The position numbers and the translations under genes were made by a program. A DNA stretch of 35,019 nt from an uncultured Bacteroidales bacterium (lineage in GTDB: Bacteria; Bacteroidota; Bacteroidia; Bacteroidales; Bacteroidaceae), in the NCBI GenBank assembly GCA_902785075.1, contig CACZXN010000022.1, positions 1 through 35,019 on the forward strand. The letters run 5' to 3'. This document shows positions 17,601 to 25,925 of the stretch, one piece after another. The notes below the pieces were generated by a model. That model made no database searches. It was not told where the DNA came from and saw only the letters and a program-made list of their open reading frames with translations. Within the stretch, counting starts at the first letter, position 1, and each line of letters opens with the position of its first letter.

Positions 17601-18135
17601 TAGTATAGCCTTTATAGAGCAGTCCCTTGTCGTACAGACGTTTCAGCAGGTACCAGAGTGTCTCGATGTATTTGTTATCGTAGGTGATATATGGATGTTC
17701 GAGGTCAACCCAATAGCCCATCTTGTCTGTGAGTTCTGTCCACTCGTTGGTGTACATCATCACATTCTCGCGACAAGCACGATTGTAGTCGTCCACGCTG
17801 ATTTTCTTTCCGATATCTTCTTTGGTGATACCTAAACTCTTCTCTACACTCAACTCAACAGGTAGTCCGTGAGTGTCCCATCCTGCTTTACGCTTCACTT
17901 GAAAGCCCTGCATGGTCTTGTAACGCAGGAAGGTATCTTTGATGGTACGTCCCATCACGTGGTGAATGCCTGGATGTCCGTTTGCTGAAGGAGGTCCTTC
18001 GAAGAATATGAATTCAGGATGACCTTCGCGTTCTGATATACTTTTGTGGAACACGTCTTCTGCGTTCCATTTTTCCAATACTTCTTGATTAACTTTTGAT
18101 AAATCGAGCTTCGACTGCTCTTTGAATTTTGACAT
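14689..18135 (-). CDS. ileS: isoleucine--tRNA ligase
   Basis: The 1148-residue class I synthetase shows the HIGH-equivalent GPPSANGHPGIHH near residue 50 and KMSKR at about 700-704 (KNGIKMSKRLGN). The editing (CP1) domain contains WTTTPWTLPSNTALCVGP and DGTGIVHIAPTFG. The anticodon-binding domain and a C-terminal extension follow. The architecture is the long eukaryote-like type found in Bacteroidota. An unusual segment lies at about 213-230 (KKSSLNANFATLNSQL), encoded by repeat-like DNA just before IYILAWTTTPW. It heads the group ileS-lspA-DUF4296-small gene; the upstream pyrI gene ends 44 bp away. Confidence 0.97.
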   Translation of the reverse strand: MSKFKEQSKLDLSKVNQEVLEKWNAEDVFHKSISEREGHPEFIFFEGPPSANGHPGIHHVMGRTIKDTFLRYKTMQGFQVKRKAGWDTHGLPVELSVEKSLGITKEDIGKKISVDDYNRACRENVMMYTNEWTELTDKMGYWVDLEHPYITYDNKYIETLWYLLKRLYDKGLLYKGYTIQPYSPAAGTGLSSHELNQPGCYRDVKDTTVTAQFTVKKSSLNANFATLNSQLPIYILAWTTTPWTLPSNTALCVGPKIDYVAVKGKNPYSGEEAIYVLAEARLSAYFQAEEGEELEILWRGKGTDLLGIQYEQLFPWVKPCTLEDNKVVDKSADAFRVIPGDYVTTEDGTGIVHIAPTFGADDAKVAKDAGVPALFVIDKAGDTRPMVDFTGKYFVKADMNEEFVNTCVNESYWKHSGDFVKNAYDPKYNQGGKYDEKAANKDMDLNVVLCLEMKEEGTAFKIEKHVHNYPHCWRTDKPVLYYPLDSWFIKSTAKKDRMFELNQTIKWKPESTGTGRFGKWLENLNDWNLSRSRYWGTPLPIWRNRDTREEICIGSVEELYNEIEKAVAAGVMTANPLKQKGFVPGDMSQANYDKIDLHRPYVDDIKLISKDGNVLTRELDLIDVWFDSGAMPYAQVHYPFENRELIDEGKAFPADFIAEGVDQTRGWFFTLHAIGTMAFDSVAFKTVISNGLVLDKNGIKMSKRLGNVINPFECIGTYGADAVRWYMITNSSPWDNLSFDPEGVKEVTSSFFIKLQQAYSFFAMYANVDGFEYREADIAYKDRPDFDRWLLSELNTLVKSVQTYLDDFDPTPAGRLIQRFVIDFLSNWYIRLNKARFWAGDMTADKLSAYQTLYTCLDTLSRLIAPIAPFYADQLFRDLNEATGKDTSTSVHLAQFPTYHEDYIDSELNEAMQAAMDVTSMGLSIRKKVKIPVIQALQAIAIPDTDPQLSARIERMASIITKEVNVKELQLMDGAMLVKNVKCNFRVMGKKFGKMMKAVADAVSNMTQAQIAELETNGQVTLNAGGEEAVVELADVDIMSQDIPGWSVANEGTMTVALDITITPELKVEGNARKLIKQIQNLRKSQGFEITDRITVQISETPEVQAVLDNFKQNIASQVLANSIDINDNDGELFDFDDFKAKIKVIKA

Positions 18136-18179
18136 ATCAGTTTTTGTTATTATTTGCGTTGAGGGAGAGCGTTGTTCGC

Positions 18180-18644
18180 TTAAATCAACTTTATGTTTCC
18201 AAGTTTCTGGGTCTTTCTACAGTAGTGGCATTGAACCAATCCCTTTAGTTTATCAACTTCGAAATAAGTCTTCATAGGTTCGTTGTTGGTGATGCATACA
18301 GGGTTGGCACACTTAACGAGATTGATGAGTGTGTCGGGTAGGGCTATCTCGCGCTTTTCTACCACTTCATAGTCACGAATGACTGTCAGACGCATATTCG
18401 GACATACAACAGCCAGACGGCTGAGGTCCTGATCGGTGAAGAACTTACCTGATACCTTCACCAATCCTTTCTTACCCATCTTACTACTCTCGAGGTTATT
18501 TCCTATGGTGACTGGTTCCTCACACTTGTCAAGCTCCAACAACTTTACGATGGTGAACAACTTGTCGGTTGGTATGTGGTCAATCACAGAGCCGTTTTGT
18601 AAGGCGGCTACCAGTAAATCCTTATTTTTCATTTCTGATATCAT
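18180..18644 (-). CDS. pyrI: aspartate carbamoyltransferase regulatory chain
   Basis: The 154-residue protein (E. coli 153) binds the nucleotide effectors CTP and ATP and joins PyrB trimers into the dodecameric enzyme. It shows [14 protein letters not shown] in the nucleotide-binding domain, then the C-terminal zinc domain with four Cys in CANPVC and CHYC. It overlaps the end of pyrB by 23 bp with the ATG at 18644; an ATG at 18632 would give 150 residues and also overlap. Confidence 0.95.
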   Translation of the reverse strand: MISEMKNKDLLVAALQNGSVIDHIPTDKLFTIVKLLELDKCEEPVTIGNNLESSKMGKKGLVKVSGKFFTDQDLSRLAVVCPNMRLTVIRDYEVVEKREIALPDTLINLVKCANPVCITNNEPMKTYFEVDKLKGLVQCHYCRKTQKLGNIKLI

Positions 18645-19557
18645 CTAAAGTTATACCTAATACATCACATATCAAAGCCTGACGGGCATAAAGTCCGTTT
18701 TGTGCCTGTTGGAAGTAGTATGCGTGTGGAGAGTCGTCAACATCATACTCAATCTCATTCACACGAGGTAGTGGGTGAAGTATCTTCATGTTCTCACGAC
18801 ATTTGCCCAGCATGTCGGCACGAAGGATATAAGCGTCCTTCACGCGTTCGTATTCCATCAAGTCCGTGAATCGTTCACGCTGTACTCGCGTCATATAGAG
18901 GATGTCTGCGTCAGCTATCGTGTCTTCAGTGAAGTCCTGCTGCTCAATATACTTGATGTGTTTTGCCTTGCAGTATTCCTTATACTCTTCTGGCATTTCC
19001 AGTTCTTTAGGAGCAATGAAGTGGAAGGTGGGGTTGTAGGGACGCATAGACATCAAAAGCGAGTGTACGGTACGTCCGTATTTCAGGTCGCCCACCATAT
19101 AGATGTTCAAGTTCTCTAATGTCCCCTGTGTCTTATAGATGCTGTAGAGGTCGAGCATCGTCTGCGAAGGATGCAGGTTGCTACCGTCGCCAGCATTGAT
19201 GATAGGTATGTCTGTCACTTCGCTTGCATAGAGGGCTGCACCCTCAAGTTTGTGGCGCATTACAATCACGTCGGCATAGTTCGACACCATCTTGATTGTG
19301 TCTTTCAGCGTCTCACCTTTTGACGAACTTGTCACTTTCGGGTCAGTAAAACCGATAACCCTTGCACCTAGACGATTGGCAGCAGTCTCAAACGAAAGAC
19401 GTGTACGGGTTGAAGGCTCGAAGAACAGGGTTGCAACCACTTTACCGTGAAGAATTGTGCGGTTGGGCTGGCGCTCAAATTCCTGAGCCATATCAAGCAG
19501 GTACTGAATCTTTTCCTTCGAATAATCTGCAATTGATACGATACTTCTGTTTTCCAT
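18622..19557 (-). CDS. pyrB: aspartate carbamoyltransferase catalytic chain
   Basis: The 311-residue enzyme makes carbamoyl aspartate, the committed step of pyrimidine synthesis. The carbamoyl-phosphate loop STRTRLSFE and the aspartate-site segments ([39 protein letters not shown]) are intact. I chose ATG 19557 (MENRSIVS) over 19614, because a TAACTTTG -7 element lies between the two and the shorter start matches the family. It is co-transcribed with pyrI. Confidence 0.96.
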   Translation of the reverse strand: MENRSIVSIADYSKEKIQYLLDMAQEFERQPNRTILHGKVVATLFFEPSTRTRLSFETAANRLGARVIGFTDPKVTSSSKGETLKDTIKMVSNYADVIVMRHKLEGAALYASEVTDIPIINAGDGSNLHPSQTMLDLYSIYKTQGTLENLNIYMVGDLKYGRTVHSLLMSMRPYNPTFHFIAPKELEMPEEYKEYCKAKHIKYIEQQDFTEDTIADADILYMTRVQRERFTDLMEYERVKDAYILRADMLGKCRENMKILHPLPRVNEIEYDVDDSPHAYYFQQAQNGLYARQALICDVLGITLDDIRNEK

Positions 19558-19584
19558 TCTCAGTCTCTTTTTTCTAAATTCGTG

Positions 19585-19592
19585 CAAAGTTA
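19585..19592 (-). promoter_or_regulatory. -7 element of pyrBI
   Basis: TAACTTTG on the minus strand (19592 to 19585), 27 bp upstream of the chosen pyrB ATG. No strong -33 element is seen. I see no pyrBI-type attenuator. Confidence 0.55.
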
Positions 19593-19638
19593 CGAAATAA
19601 TTATCAATTAGCATTGACCATTTGAGGTTTTTTTATAG

Positions 19639-19684
19639 AAAAAGGAGTTGAAGTGTAGTCGAACTACCTCTTTAACTCCTTTTT
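19639..19684 (-). terminator. terminator of the capA-like operon
   Basis: AAAAAGGAGTT (19639-19649) pairs with AACTCCTTTTT (19674-19684). Read on the minus strand it ends in a T run and follows the capA-like gene by 40 bp. Its symmetry could let it work in both directions. Confidence 0.75.
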
Positions 19685-19723
19685 AACTTCCATTTTGACA
19701 TTCTGCCTGAAAGCAGGCTTCAC

Positions 19724-20890
19724 TTACTCTTCCTCCAAGAATGATGATATGTCGAATGTCATCACTTCGTGTATGTTTTTATTGTGTTTTTCGAAAAATG
19801 GACGGATAGAGTTGACAAAAGTGTTGCGCAGTCGGGCTTCTGCTGGAGTGATGAGCGAGTCGGGTATGCTGACAGGATAGACGCGATGCTGCTTATGTCC
19901 GGACATAACGGGTCGGGTTACGAAATAGAGCGAGTAGTTGCAGTCGGTCATGCGGACCGTCGAGTCTTTCTCCAACTCCATCTTTACGAGCATACCTCCA
20001 TAGGTGTGTTCCTGCGATTGATTGGATACGAAGTTGCCGAGCGAGTAGGCTACCACATGCTTGTCGCCATTTGCGTCTTCACGTACTTCTACAGGTTCTA
20101 CTACGTGTGGATGCCCCCCGATCACATGTGTTACCCCCTGACGTAGCAACCAGTCGGCCAATGTGACTTGGCTGGCAACAGGAGTGAGGGTGTATTCTAC
20201 TCCCCAATGCATGAATGCGATGATAGCATCGGGTTTCATCGCTTTGGCTGCTCGGATATCCTTGCGAATCTGGACGGTATCTATCTGGTTGATGATGTTG
20301 GGTTTTGGTACTGGTATGCCGTTGGTGCCGTAGGTGTAGTTAAGGAGCACGATGCGGAATCCGTTCTTCTCCAGCAAGTATGGGTATTGTTTCTGACGTT
20401 CTTCTTCATTGACGTACGAGCCGATATGGGGGATGTGGAGCGAATCCATCATCATGATGGTGCGTTCGATGCCTTTCTTTCCTTTATCGCATGAGTGATT
20501 ATTGGCTGTGAGCATGATGTCGAATCCTGCTTTCTGGCAATCTCTCAGGAATTCATCGGGAGCGCTGAAGGTTGGGTAGCCGGTATAAGGCTTCTCGGCC
20601 AAGGTGGTCTCGAAGTTCACGATGGCTACATCAGCTTCTGATATCTCGTCTTTCATGAAACGGAAACACTCGGTATAGTCGTATGTTCCGTCAGCTTGTA
20701 GAGCACCCTTAATCTGCGGACCGTGTTGCATGAGATCGCCTGCAAACAGCAGTGAGATGTGTTGTGTCTGTGGTTCTTCGACGATTAAGCTGTCAGCTTC
20801 GCTACCTGTTGTCTGCGAGTTGGCTGTGCAGGAAAGCAGCATGAGCAAAGTGAAAAGTGAATAATGAAAAGTAAATAATGAAGTTTTCAT
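19724..20890 (-). CDS. CapA/PGA_cap-family metallophosphatase-like lipoprotein
   Basis: The 388-residue protein has a signal sequence ending in a lipobox (LLMLLSC, Cys21) and then a CapA-type calcineurin-like fold: LLFAGDLMQH, VNFETTL, TANNHSCDKGKKG, FMHWGVEY, GGHPHVVEP and SLGNF. CapA proteins take part in poly-gamma-glutamate capsule synthesis in Bacillus, but most family members have unknown roles. The start of the signal peptide (MKTSLFTFHYSLFTLL) is encoded by an AT-rich repeated stretch at 20845-20890. It follows the MG2 gene by 2 bp, so they form one transcript ending at the 19639-19684 terminator. Confidence 0.88.
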   Translation of the reverse strand: MKTSLFTFHYSLFTLLMLLSCTANSQTTGSEADSLIVEEPQTQHISLLFAGDLMQHGPQIKGALQADGTYDYTECFRFMKDEISEADVAIVNFETTLAEKPYTGYPTFSAPDEFLRDCQKAGFDIMLTANNHSCDKGKKGIERTIMMMDSLHIPHIGSYVNEEERQKQYPYLLEKNGFRIVLLNYTYGTNGIPVPKPNIINQIDTVQIRKDIRAAKAMKPDAIIAFMHWGVEYTLTPVASQVTLADWLLRQGVTHVIGGHPHVVEPVEVREDANGDKHVVAYSLGNFVSNQSQEHTYGGMLVKMELEKDSTVRMTDCNYSLYFVTRPVMSGHKQHRVYPVSIPDSLITPAEARLRNTFVNSIRPFFEKHNKNIHEVMTFDISSFLEEE

Positions 20891-20892
20891 AT

Positions 20893-23592
20893 CTATTTTT
20901 GTTTTACGATAAATTCTCCGTTGCGGGTTACTCCTTCAAGCGAGATGTCGTAGTAGATGCACTCGCTGCTATTGTAGAACTCAATATAGGCTTGACCTGT
21001 TTTGTCAGTCGTGACCGACGGGTTCCAATAGAGGGTATGTCGGTGGTCTTTTTGGTCGGGTAGGGGACGATGGCTGTAATCGGGTTGATAGAACTCGGCA
21101 GGGCGGTTAAATCCCTGAAGATTGATGACACGGCCTGTGCGGATGTATTTATCGCCTGTTTCGAGATTGATATAAGCGGATAGTCCGCCAGTATGCTGTG
21201 TCTCTTTGAACCCATCGAGATGATCCAACTCGTAGGCAGATGGGCGGCGTGAGTTGTCGGTGACGATATGAATGGCTTTGAGACGTTGCAGATTCATGTA
21301 AGAGTTCCTAAGTGCATCATCTCCACCCTTAATGGAGTCTTCGTCTTGCCAGTCATAAGTGATATAGCGCTTCTCCTTATTGACTTTGCTACGCGGGTTC
21401 TGATGCTGCATGTAGTCGAAGATAGCATGCTCATAGAATGCAAGGCGGAATTCATCGTTGTCGAACTTCCACTGTTTGGGATGATAGCCCATATCGGTGA
21501 GGTCGTTGAAGAAGTCATAAAAATCAAGACGCTGTACGGGCAGGTCTTTGCGATGACGGGCGTGAGCACGGTCGGCACGGATTTGTACTTCGGGAATCCA
21601 CTCGGAGGCATAGATGTCCTTACAATATTCTTCCCATGTGAGGTGCTGGTCGGGCATGATGAAAGGTTTGTTTACCTCGTACCAACTCAATTCTTTCACG
21701 CTGTTAGGATAGTAGTACTCGCGGCGAATGAGCAACATGATGTCATGGTCGACATAATCCCTTTGCTGGTTGTCGGCTAGGATGCGATCGCTGGCAGGTA
21801 TCTTGTTATTTGGGACAAAATACTCATGTCCGTTGAATGTGTGGATTTCGCCTTTATTCTTTTTCTTGTCGAACAGGGCACGGAACACCAGCTGGGCATT
21901 GCCGTAGAAGGGTTGATATACAACCCGAAACTGTCCGTTCGCATCGATTTGTATTTCTCCTTGTTGACCGCCTTTGCCTGTATCCGTCATTTCGGGATAG
22001 AGAATCTGTGCTGTGAGAGTGATGGTGCCACGATTTTTCTTGAAGACAACACGGTTGAGCCAGTTCTCCAGTACGTATGATTGCCCATAAATGTACATCT
22101 TGCGTTCAGGCTCGTAGTCGTATTCAGCACGTTTGAAGCCTGCAATCTCGCTCCAGTCATATCGTCGCCATCCTTGAATCATGAGTAGCAGGTCGAGGTC
22201 TGCCCGATGTTGCTCGTCGTTTGCCTCGAAATAATAGTGTGGGTTCTCTACATATCCGCGTACATCGCTTTCGAGCAGCATATTTGTAAGCATGTTGCCT
22301 GTGTTGAAAGTAGGGTCGAGTTGCAATCGGTCGCGTACCGATACCGAAACCTGTTGTTCCTTGATAGGGATGCCTCGATGGTCGGTGATGAGGATGGGTA
22401 TTTTGACTTTTTCGTAAGGTCGCAACATGTGTGTCGTATCATCGTTTACAAATGCTTTTGCTGTCAGTTCCTTCAAGTTGTTCACGAAGAACAGACGGTC
22501 GGCATACACGTTGCCGTCGATATCGAACACGGTTGCTTGGTTCACACCACAGGGAAGGTCTTCCAACCATGATGCCACGATTCCGTCCTCTCCTACGGGT
22601 TCACACATCACTTTCTTGCCTGCACTGGTAATAGACACATAGAGTTGTTTGGGTGCGACAAAGGTCTGACTGATTTGAATCTCAACCGCTTCGTCGTCCA
22701 TTTCTACTTGCATGCTGACTCCTTCCGATTCCACCTCAGGCAGGTCGAAGTCGTAGTGCAGCTTGTTGTGCATCATTCGTACTTTATAATGGCACGAATC
22801 CTTAAACACATATTCCATCACGCCGCGTCCCATGCGACTTGGGGGCAGACTGGCTATGATAGAGTCGTTCATCATCAGTACCCCTTCCACATCGATACGT
22901 TGTTTCTGCTCGTTCACTGTTTCCCATCCTATGCGTATAGGGTGCCCAGCTACGATATGTCCGCTCTCAGGATAGAAGTGAGCATTGAGTTTGGGTTCAA
23001 GATACCTGCGTTCGTAGTCGCCAAGCGTTACCTTCGGCGGCATGAGTTTGGTTTGGTAGGCAGCATCGACGGCTGGTTTCTGATACACGGGAACAACGCG
23101 TGAGAATAGGTCCAGATAGTTGCGGTTTTGTTTCTGTATGTCTTCCTCTCCACCCAACAGGTGTTCGTTCATGTAGTCCGATAGGATTTGCTCGGAGATA
23201 TATCCGTAGCTGAGCATCCATTTCGTATAAGCTCTCACTTCGTAGTAACCAGGAAAAGCCATGTCGGAGAGGGCGAATTGTCCGTGTGCATTCCCGTCCT
23301 CGTCCACAATCAGTTTCTGTCGTTCCATCAAGTATCCTTGTTCGTTCAGCAGTTCAACATACAGAATACGACTCTGTGGTTTAGGCTCGTATGTGTCGGC
23401 AGAGATGACATACGCCTTATACCATATCGTATCGCCCACGAAGTAGCAGTTGTTGTCCAGATGCAAGTACACCTTCTCTTGAGCGGGAATCGTTTGGCTA
23501 AACAAACTGTCTGGCACAATCGGAATTGCTTGCAAAGCTGAGGTGAAGAACCACAGCTGCAGAAATAAAATATGTAACCAGCATCTTTTCAT
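20893..23592 (-). CDS. large exported MG2-domain protein, possible TonB-plug-like C-terminal half
   Basis: With the ATG at 23592 the protein has 899 residues and begins with a signal peptide MKRCWLHILFLQLWFFTSALQA. Residues about 35-140 resemble an alpha-2-macroglobulin MG2 beta-sandwich (QEKVYLHLDNNCYFVGDTIWYKAYVI, then GYYEVRAYTKWM). Further beta-sandwich repeats follow, and the segment EVQIRADRAHARHRKDL looks like a degenerate plug motif. The last part (WNPSVTTDKTGQAYIEFYNS) resembles the end of Bacteroidetes MG2 proteins. The ATG at 23622 would add ten residues encoded by the low-complexity upstream repeat and is not preferred. The role is unknown; such proteins often sit in the periplasm or outer membrane. 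Confidence 0.8.
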   Translation of the reverse strand: MKRCWLHILFLQLWFFTSALQAIPIVPDSLFSQTIPAQEKVYLHLDNNCYFVGDTIWYKAYVISADTYEPKPQSRILYVELLNEQGYLMERQKLIVDEDGNAHGQFALSDMAFPGYYEVRAYTKWMLSYGYISEQILSDYMNEHLLGGEEDIQKQNRNYLDLFSRVVPVYQKPAVDAAYQTKLMPPKVTLGDYERRYLEPKLNAHFYPESGHIVAGHPIRIGWETVNEQKQRIDVEGVLMMNDSIIASLPPSRMGRGVMEYVFKDSCHYKVRMMHNKLHYDFDLPEVESEGVSMQVEMDDEAVEIQISQTFVAPKQLYVSITSAGKKVMCEPVGEDGIVASWLEDLPCGVNQATVFDIDGNVYADRLFFVNNLKELTAKAFVNDDTTHMLRPYEKVKIPILITDHRGIPIKEQQVSVSVRDRLQLDPTFNTGNMLTNMLLESDVRGYVENPHYYFEANDEQHRADLDLLLMIQGWRRYDWSEIAGFKRAEYDYEPERKMYIYGQSYVLENWLNRVVFKKNRGTITLTAQILYPEMTDTGKGGQQGEIQIDANGQFRVVYQPFYGNAQLVFRALFDKKKNKGEIHTFNGHEYFVPNNKIPASDRILADNQQRDYVDHDIMLLIRREYYYPNSVKELSWYEVNKPFIMPDQHLTWEEYCKDIYASEWIPEVQIRADRAHARHRKDLPVQRLDFYDFFNDLTDMGYHPKQWKFDNDEFRLAFYEHAIFDYMQHQNPRSKVNKEKRYITYDWQDEDSIKGGDDALRNSYMNLQRLKAIHIVTDNSRRPSAYELDHLDGFKETQHTGGLSAYINLETGDKYIRTGRVINLQGFNRPAEFYQPDYSHRPLPDQKDHRHTLYWNPSVTTDKTGQAYIEFYNSSECIYYDISLEGVTRNGEFIVKQK

Positions 23593-23599
23593 TTTAAAT

Positions 23600-23797
23600 T
23601 CTTGAACTCTTAAACCTTTCAACTTTCAACTTTCAACTCTCAACTCTCAACTCTTAGCTCTACAGCTCTACAGCTCTACAGTTCTACAGCTCTAAACTCT
23701 ACAGCTCTTAGCTCTACAGCTCTTAGCTCTACAGCTCTTAGCTCTACAGCTCTTAGCTCTACAGCTCTACAGTTCTACAGCTCTTAGCTCTAACCTC
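23600..23797. repeat. tandem simple-repeat region, 15-bp unit CTCTACAGCTCTTAG
   Basis: The region begins with TCAACTT/TCAACTC repeats and continues with many copies of CTACAGCTCTTAG or CTACAG between the MG2 gene and truA. The unit of the regular part is 15 bp. The array reaches into truA and supplies its stop codon. Confidence 0.9.
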
Positions 23798-24526
23798 AGG
23801 GTATTCAACATCCGTTAGGAACAACGCATTCCCAGGCATGCTACTACCAGCTGCACAGCGGTCTTTCTTTTCGATGACCTTGCAGAACTCCTCTATCGTC
23901 ATCGCACCACGTCCCACTTCAATCAGCGTACCCACGATGGCACGTACCATATTCCGCAGAAAACGGTCGGCTTTGATGGTGAACACACCTCCGTCCTTCG
24001 TCTGTTCCCATCGGGCATACATGATACGGCAGTTGTTCGTCTTCGTGTCTGTATGCAGTTTCGAGAAACTTGTGAAGTCGGTATAGTCGAACAGATGGGC
24101 AGCCGCTTCGTTCATCTTCTCGTAATCCAATTCAAACGGACAGCGATACGAGTAATGGCGGTTGAATGGATCTTTCCTGTTGTTGACAAAATACTGATAC
24201 GTACGAGCTGTAGCACTGAAGCGTGCATGTGCATCTGGCTTTACTGCTACGATTCTATCGATTGCGATGTCCTTTGGCAACAGTTTGTTGAGCCTACGTG
24301 TCAGCTCTGTGGGTGAGGGTAGGGGTGTAGCTATGTCGAAATGAGCCACCATCAGCCTTGCATTCACACCTGTGTCTGTACGTCCTGCGCCAATCACCTC
24401 TACGTCCTGACGCAACAAGGTGGACAAACCTCGCATGAGTTCTGCCTGCACCGAATTGGCGTTCGGTTGAACCTGCCAACCGTGATAGTTCGTTCCGTCG
24501 TATGATAAATAAATGAAGTAGCGCAT
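23759..24526 (-). CDS. truA: tRNA pseudouridine(38-40) synthase
   Basis: The 255-residue enzyme isomerises uridines 38-40 in tRNA anticodon arms. The catalytic Asp51 lies in [11 protein letters not shown], and [17 protein letters not shown] is the N-terminal signature. Downstream segments include [12 protein letters not shown] and [18 protein letters not shown] chose ATG 24526, two bases after the DUF5715 stop, rather than 24583. The final ten residues ([10 protein letters not shown]) and the TAG stop come from the flanking 15-bp repeat array, so the native end has been changed. The catalytic core is intact. Confidence 0.95.
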   Translation of the reverse strand: MRYFIYLSYDGTNYHGWQVQPNANSVQAELMRGLSTLLRQDVEVIGAGRTDTGVNARLMVAHFDIATPLPSPTELTRRLNKLLPKDIAIDRIVAVKPDAHARFSATARTYQYFVNNRKDPFNRHYSYRCPFELDYEKMNEAAAHLFDYTDFTSFSKLHTDTKTNNCRIMYARWEQTKDGGVFTIKADRFLRNMVRAIVGTLIEVGRGAMTIEEFCKVIEKKDRCAAGSSMPGNALFLTDVEYPEVRAKSCRTVEL

Positions 24527-24528
24527 AA

Positions 24529-25395
24529 TTATCTTACAGTTAGATGAAAACAAGCCTGAAGCCGTTCGTACTTTACATAGCACAGCCCCTCTGCCTTCAG
24601 GTCGAACAACACCTCTGCCAACACTTTCTTCAGGTTGTCATCATAGCGTGTAGGGGAGTTGCCCTTCAACGGCATGAAGCGGTTGTAGGTGATGTCGATG
24701 GTCGTTCCGTAGCAATGACACGAGTTCGTCACCGAGTTCACGTTACCCTGCTGCAACCGTTCTACGTCGTGACCCGTACGCAGCACAGAAGTCACAACTG
24801 GTAAGTGCAGATCGTAACCCTTCGAATGGAGCGAATCCACGAAGTTGATGCCGATGGTGTTGAGTAGCAACTGAGCTTTCGGAACCAGATAAGGCATCGA
24901 GTGCGTCAGGTCCTCTACTATATAATAAGGTGAGGAAGCGATATAAGTCAATCGTCCCTGTCCCACCAGCTCCATCACCCGCTCACGCGTCTCAGCAGGC
25001 TTGATACCATTCCGTTCAGCTGCAACAAGTTGAGTCGCATTACTGTCGTTGAAACACTCAGGATAACTCCACACCTTACGCGAGAAGAACACACCGTTTG
25101 CACTATCGTCCACCTCAAGCTGCTCACCCAAGATCGGGAAACTGTCATCTTGTGACAGAGGAAATCGGTTCTCCTCTTCCTCTTCCTCTTCCTCAAATTG
25201 CGCTCCTAAGACAGGGGAGCTGTCACTTTGTGACTGAGGAGTTTGTTTCTCTGCTGTAGATGTGTCCGTAAAAGGAGCGGCCTTTTCCAAAGGGCTGAGG
25301 CTCCACAAGTGACTGATGCCAGCCAAAGCAGCCACCACGACAGCGAAGAACAGATAGAACTTCCACTTGCTATATTTCCGTTTCGTTTTCTCCAC
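24529..25395 (-). CDS. DUF5715 family protein, M15-like peptidase fold, membrane anchored
   Basis: The 288-residue protein has a basic start and one membrane segment (about 11-30). A low-complexity linker (about 45-95) then holds an internal duplication ([16 protein letters not shown] and [17 protein letters not shown]) and a run of eight Glu. The C-terminal domain ends with an M15-like zinc signature: Ser225, His227, Gly230 and Asp234 in [16 protein letters not shown], and a late His in ACFHLTVR. This fits a peptidoglycan carboxypeptidase fold facing the periplasm, but activity is not certain. truA starts 2 bp after its stop, so the two genes are co-transcribed. Confidence 0.82.
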   Translation of the reverse strand: MEKTKRKYSKWKFYLFFAVVVAALAGISHLWSLSPLEKAAPFTDTSTAEKQTPQSQSDSSPVLGAQFEEEEEEEENRFPLSQDDSFPILGEQLEVDDSANGVFFSRKVWSYPECFNDSNATQLVAAERNGIKPAETRERVMELVGQGRLTYIASSPYYIVEDLTHSMPYLVPKAQLLLNTIGINFVDSLHSKGYDLHLPVVTSVLRTGHDVERLQQGNVNSVTNSCHCYGTTIDITYNRFMPLKGNSPTRYDDNLKKVLAEVLFDLKAEGLCYVKYERLQACFHLTVR

Positions 25396-25411
25396 TATAT
25401 GAAATTTTGTG

Positions 25412-25419
25412 CGAAGTTA
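25412..25419 (-). promoter_or_regulatory. possible -7 element upstream of DUF5715-truA
   Basis: TAACTTCG on the minus strand (25419 to 25412) differs from TAnnTTTG by one base, 17 bp upstream of the ATG. No -33 element is obvious. Confidence 0.35.
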
Positions 25420-25508
25420 CGAAAAAAATATGAAATACCTATTTTTATTTACTATTTTACAATTTACTATTTACGATTTATTTACTATTTGGTTTATTTT
25501 TCGATTTC

Positions 25509-25635
25509 CTACAGCTCTTAGCTCTTAGTTCTACAGCTCTTAGTTCTACAGCTCTTAGCACTACAGCTCTTAGCACTACAGCTCTTAGCACTACAGCTCT
25601 TAGCACTACAGCTCTTAGCACTACAGCTCTTAGCT
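25509..25635. repeat. tandem array, 15-bp unit ACAGCTCTTAGCACT
   Basis: About eight copies of a 15-bp unit lie in tandem, the central ones nearly identical and the first ones variants (CTTAGTTCTACAG). It shares CTACAGCTCTTAG with the array at 23600-23797, in the same orientation, so related arrays flank truA-DUF5715. Confidence 0.9.
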
Positions 25636-25678
25636 CTTTTCACGGATTCTCTTCAATAATATCAGGATTCGCTTCGTG

Positions 25679-25746
25679 AACTTTGAAAAAGTTGAAAAAT
25701 TGAAAACTTGAAATCTTTGCTCCCCTTAAAGGGGGCTGGGGGTCTG
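25679..25746 (-). repeat. interspersed palindromic element, copy A
   Basis: A GC-rich palindrome CCCCTTAAAGGGGGCTGGGG at about 25722-25741 is preceded by a TTGAAAAA-type tail (25683-25715). Its reverse complement matches the elements at 27353-27409 and 29456-29540. Confidence 0.75.
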
Positions 25747-25874
25747 TTTTTTCAAAATGTTCATACTGCTGCAAGAATATATTACTGATGGGTGTTGTGA
25801 GAATGTGACTTGTGCGGAATATTTTCCCGATGATTGGTGTTAAAACAGAATAATTCCCTTAGTTTTTAAATAGA

Positions 25875-25907
25875 TTTGGAAAAAGCGTCATAAGAATCGT
25901 AACTTTG
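25875..25907 (+). promoter_or_regulatory. promoter of the sulfur / encapsulin operon
   Basis: TTTG (25875-25878) and TAACTTTG (25900-25907) are spaced by 21 bp, an exact Bacteroidota promoter. The leader before the ATG at 25926 is only about 10 nt, leaving no room for a riboswitch. No equally good promoter is seen within the operon. Confidence 0.75.
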
Positions 25908-25925
25908 CAAAAAATTTTGGGATTT

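Larger units (their letters stand above)
25396..25925. other. 530-bp repeat-rich intergenic region
   Basis: From left to right it holds a possible promoter for DUF5715, TTTACTATTT-type AT repeats (about 25440-25500), the 15-bp array (25509-25635), an interspersed palindromic element (25679-25746) and the promoter of the sulfur operon (25875-25907). No gene was found. Confidence 0.7.

Noticed and set aside
23600-25635. CRISPR array
   Set aside because: The 15-bp units are contiguous without unique spacers, and no cas gene is nearby.
25747-25925. SAM or other riboswitch before the MetY-like gene
   Set aside because: The promoter lies only about 20 bp before the ATG, so there is no leader long enough.
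25905-25925. TTG start for the MetY-like gene
   Set aside because: It falls within the TAACTTTG promoter element; ATG 25926 is the better start.
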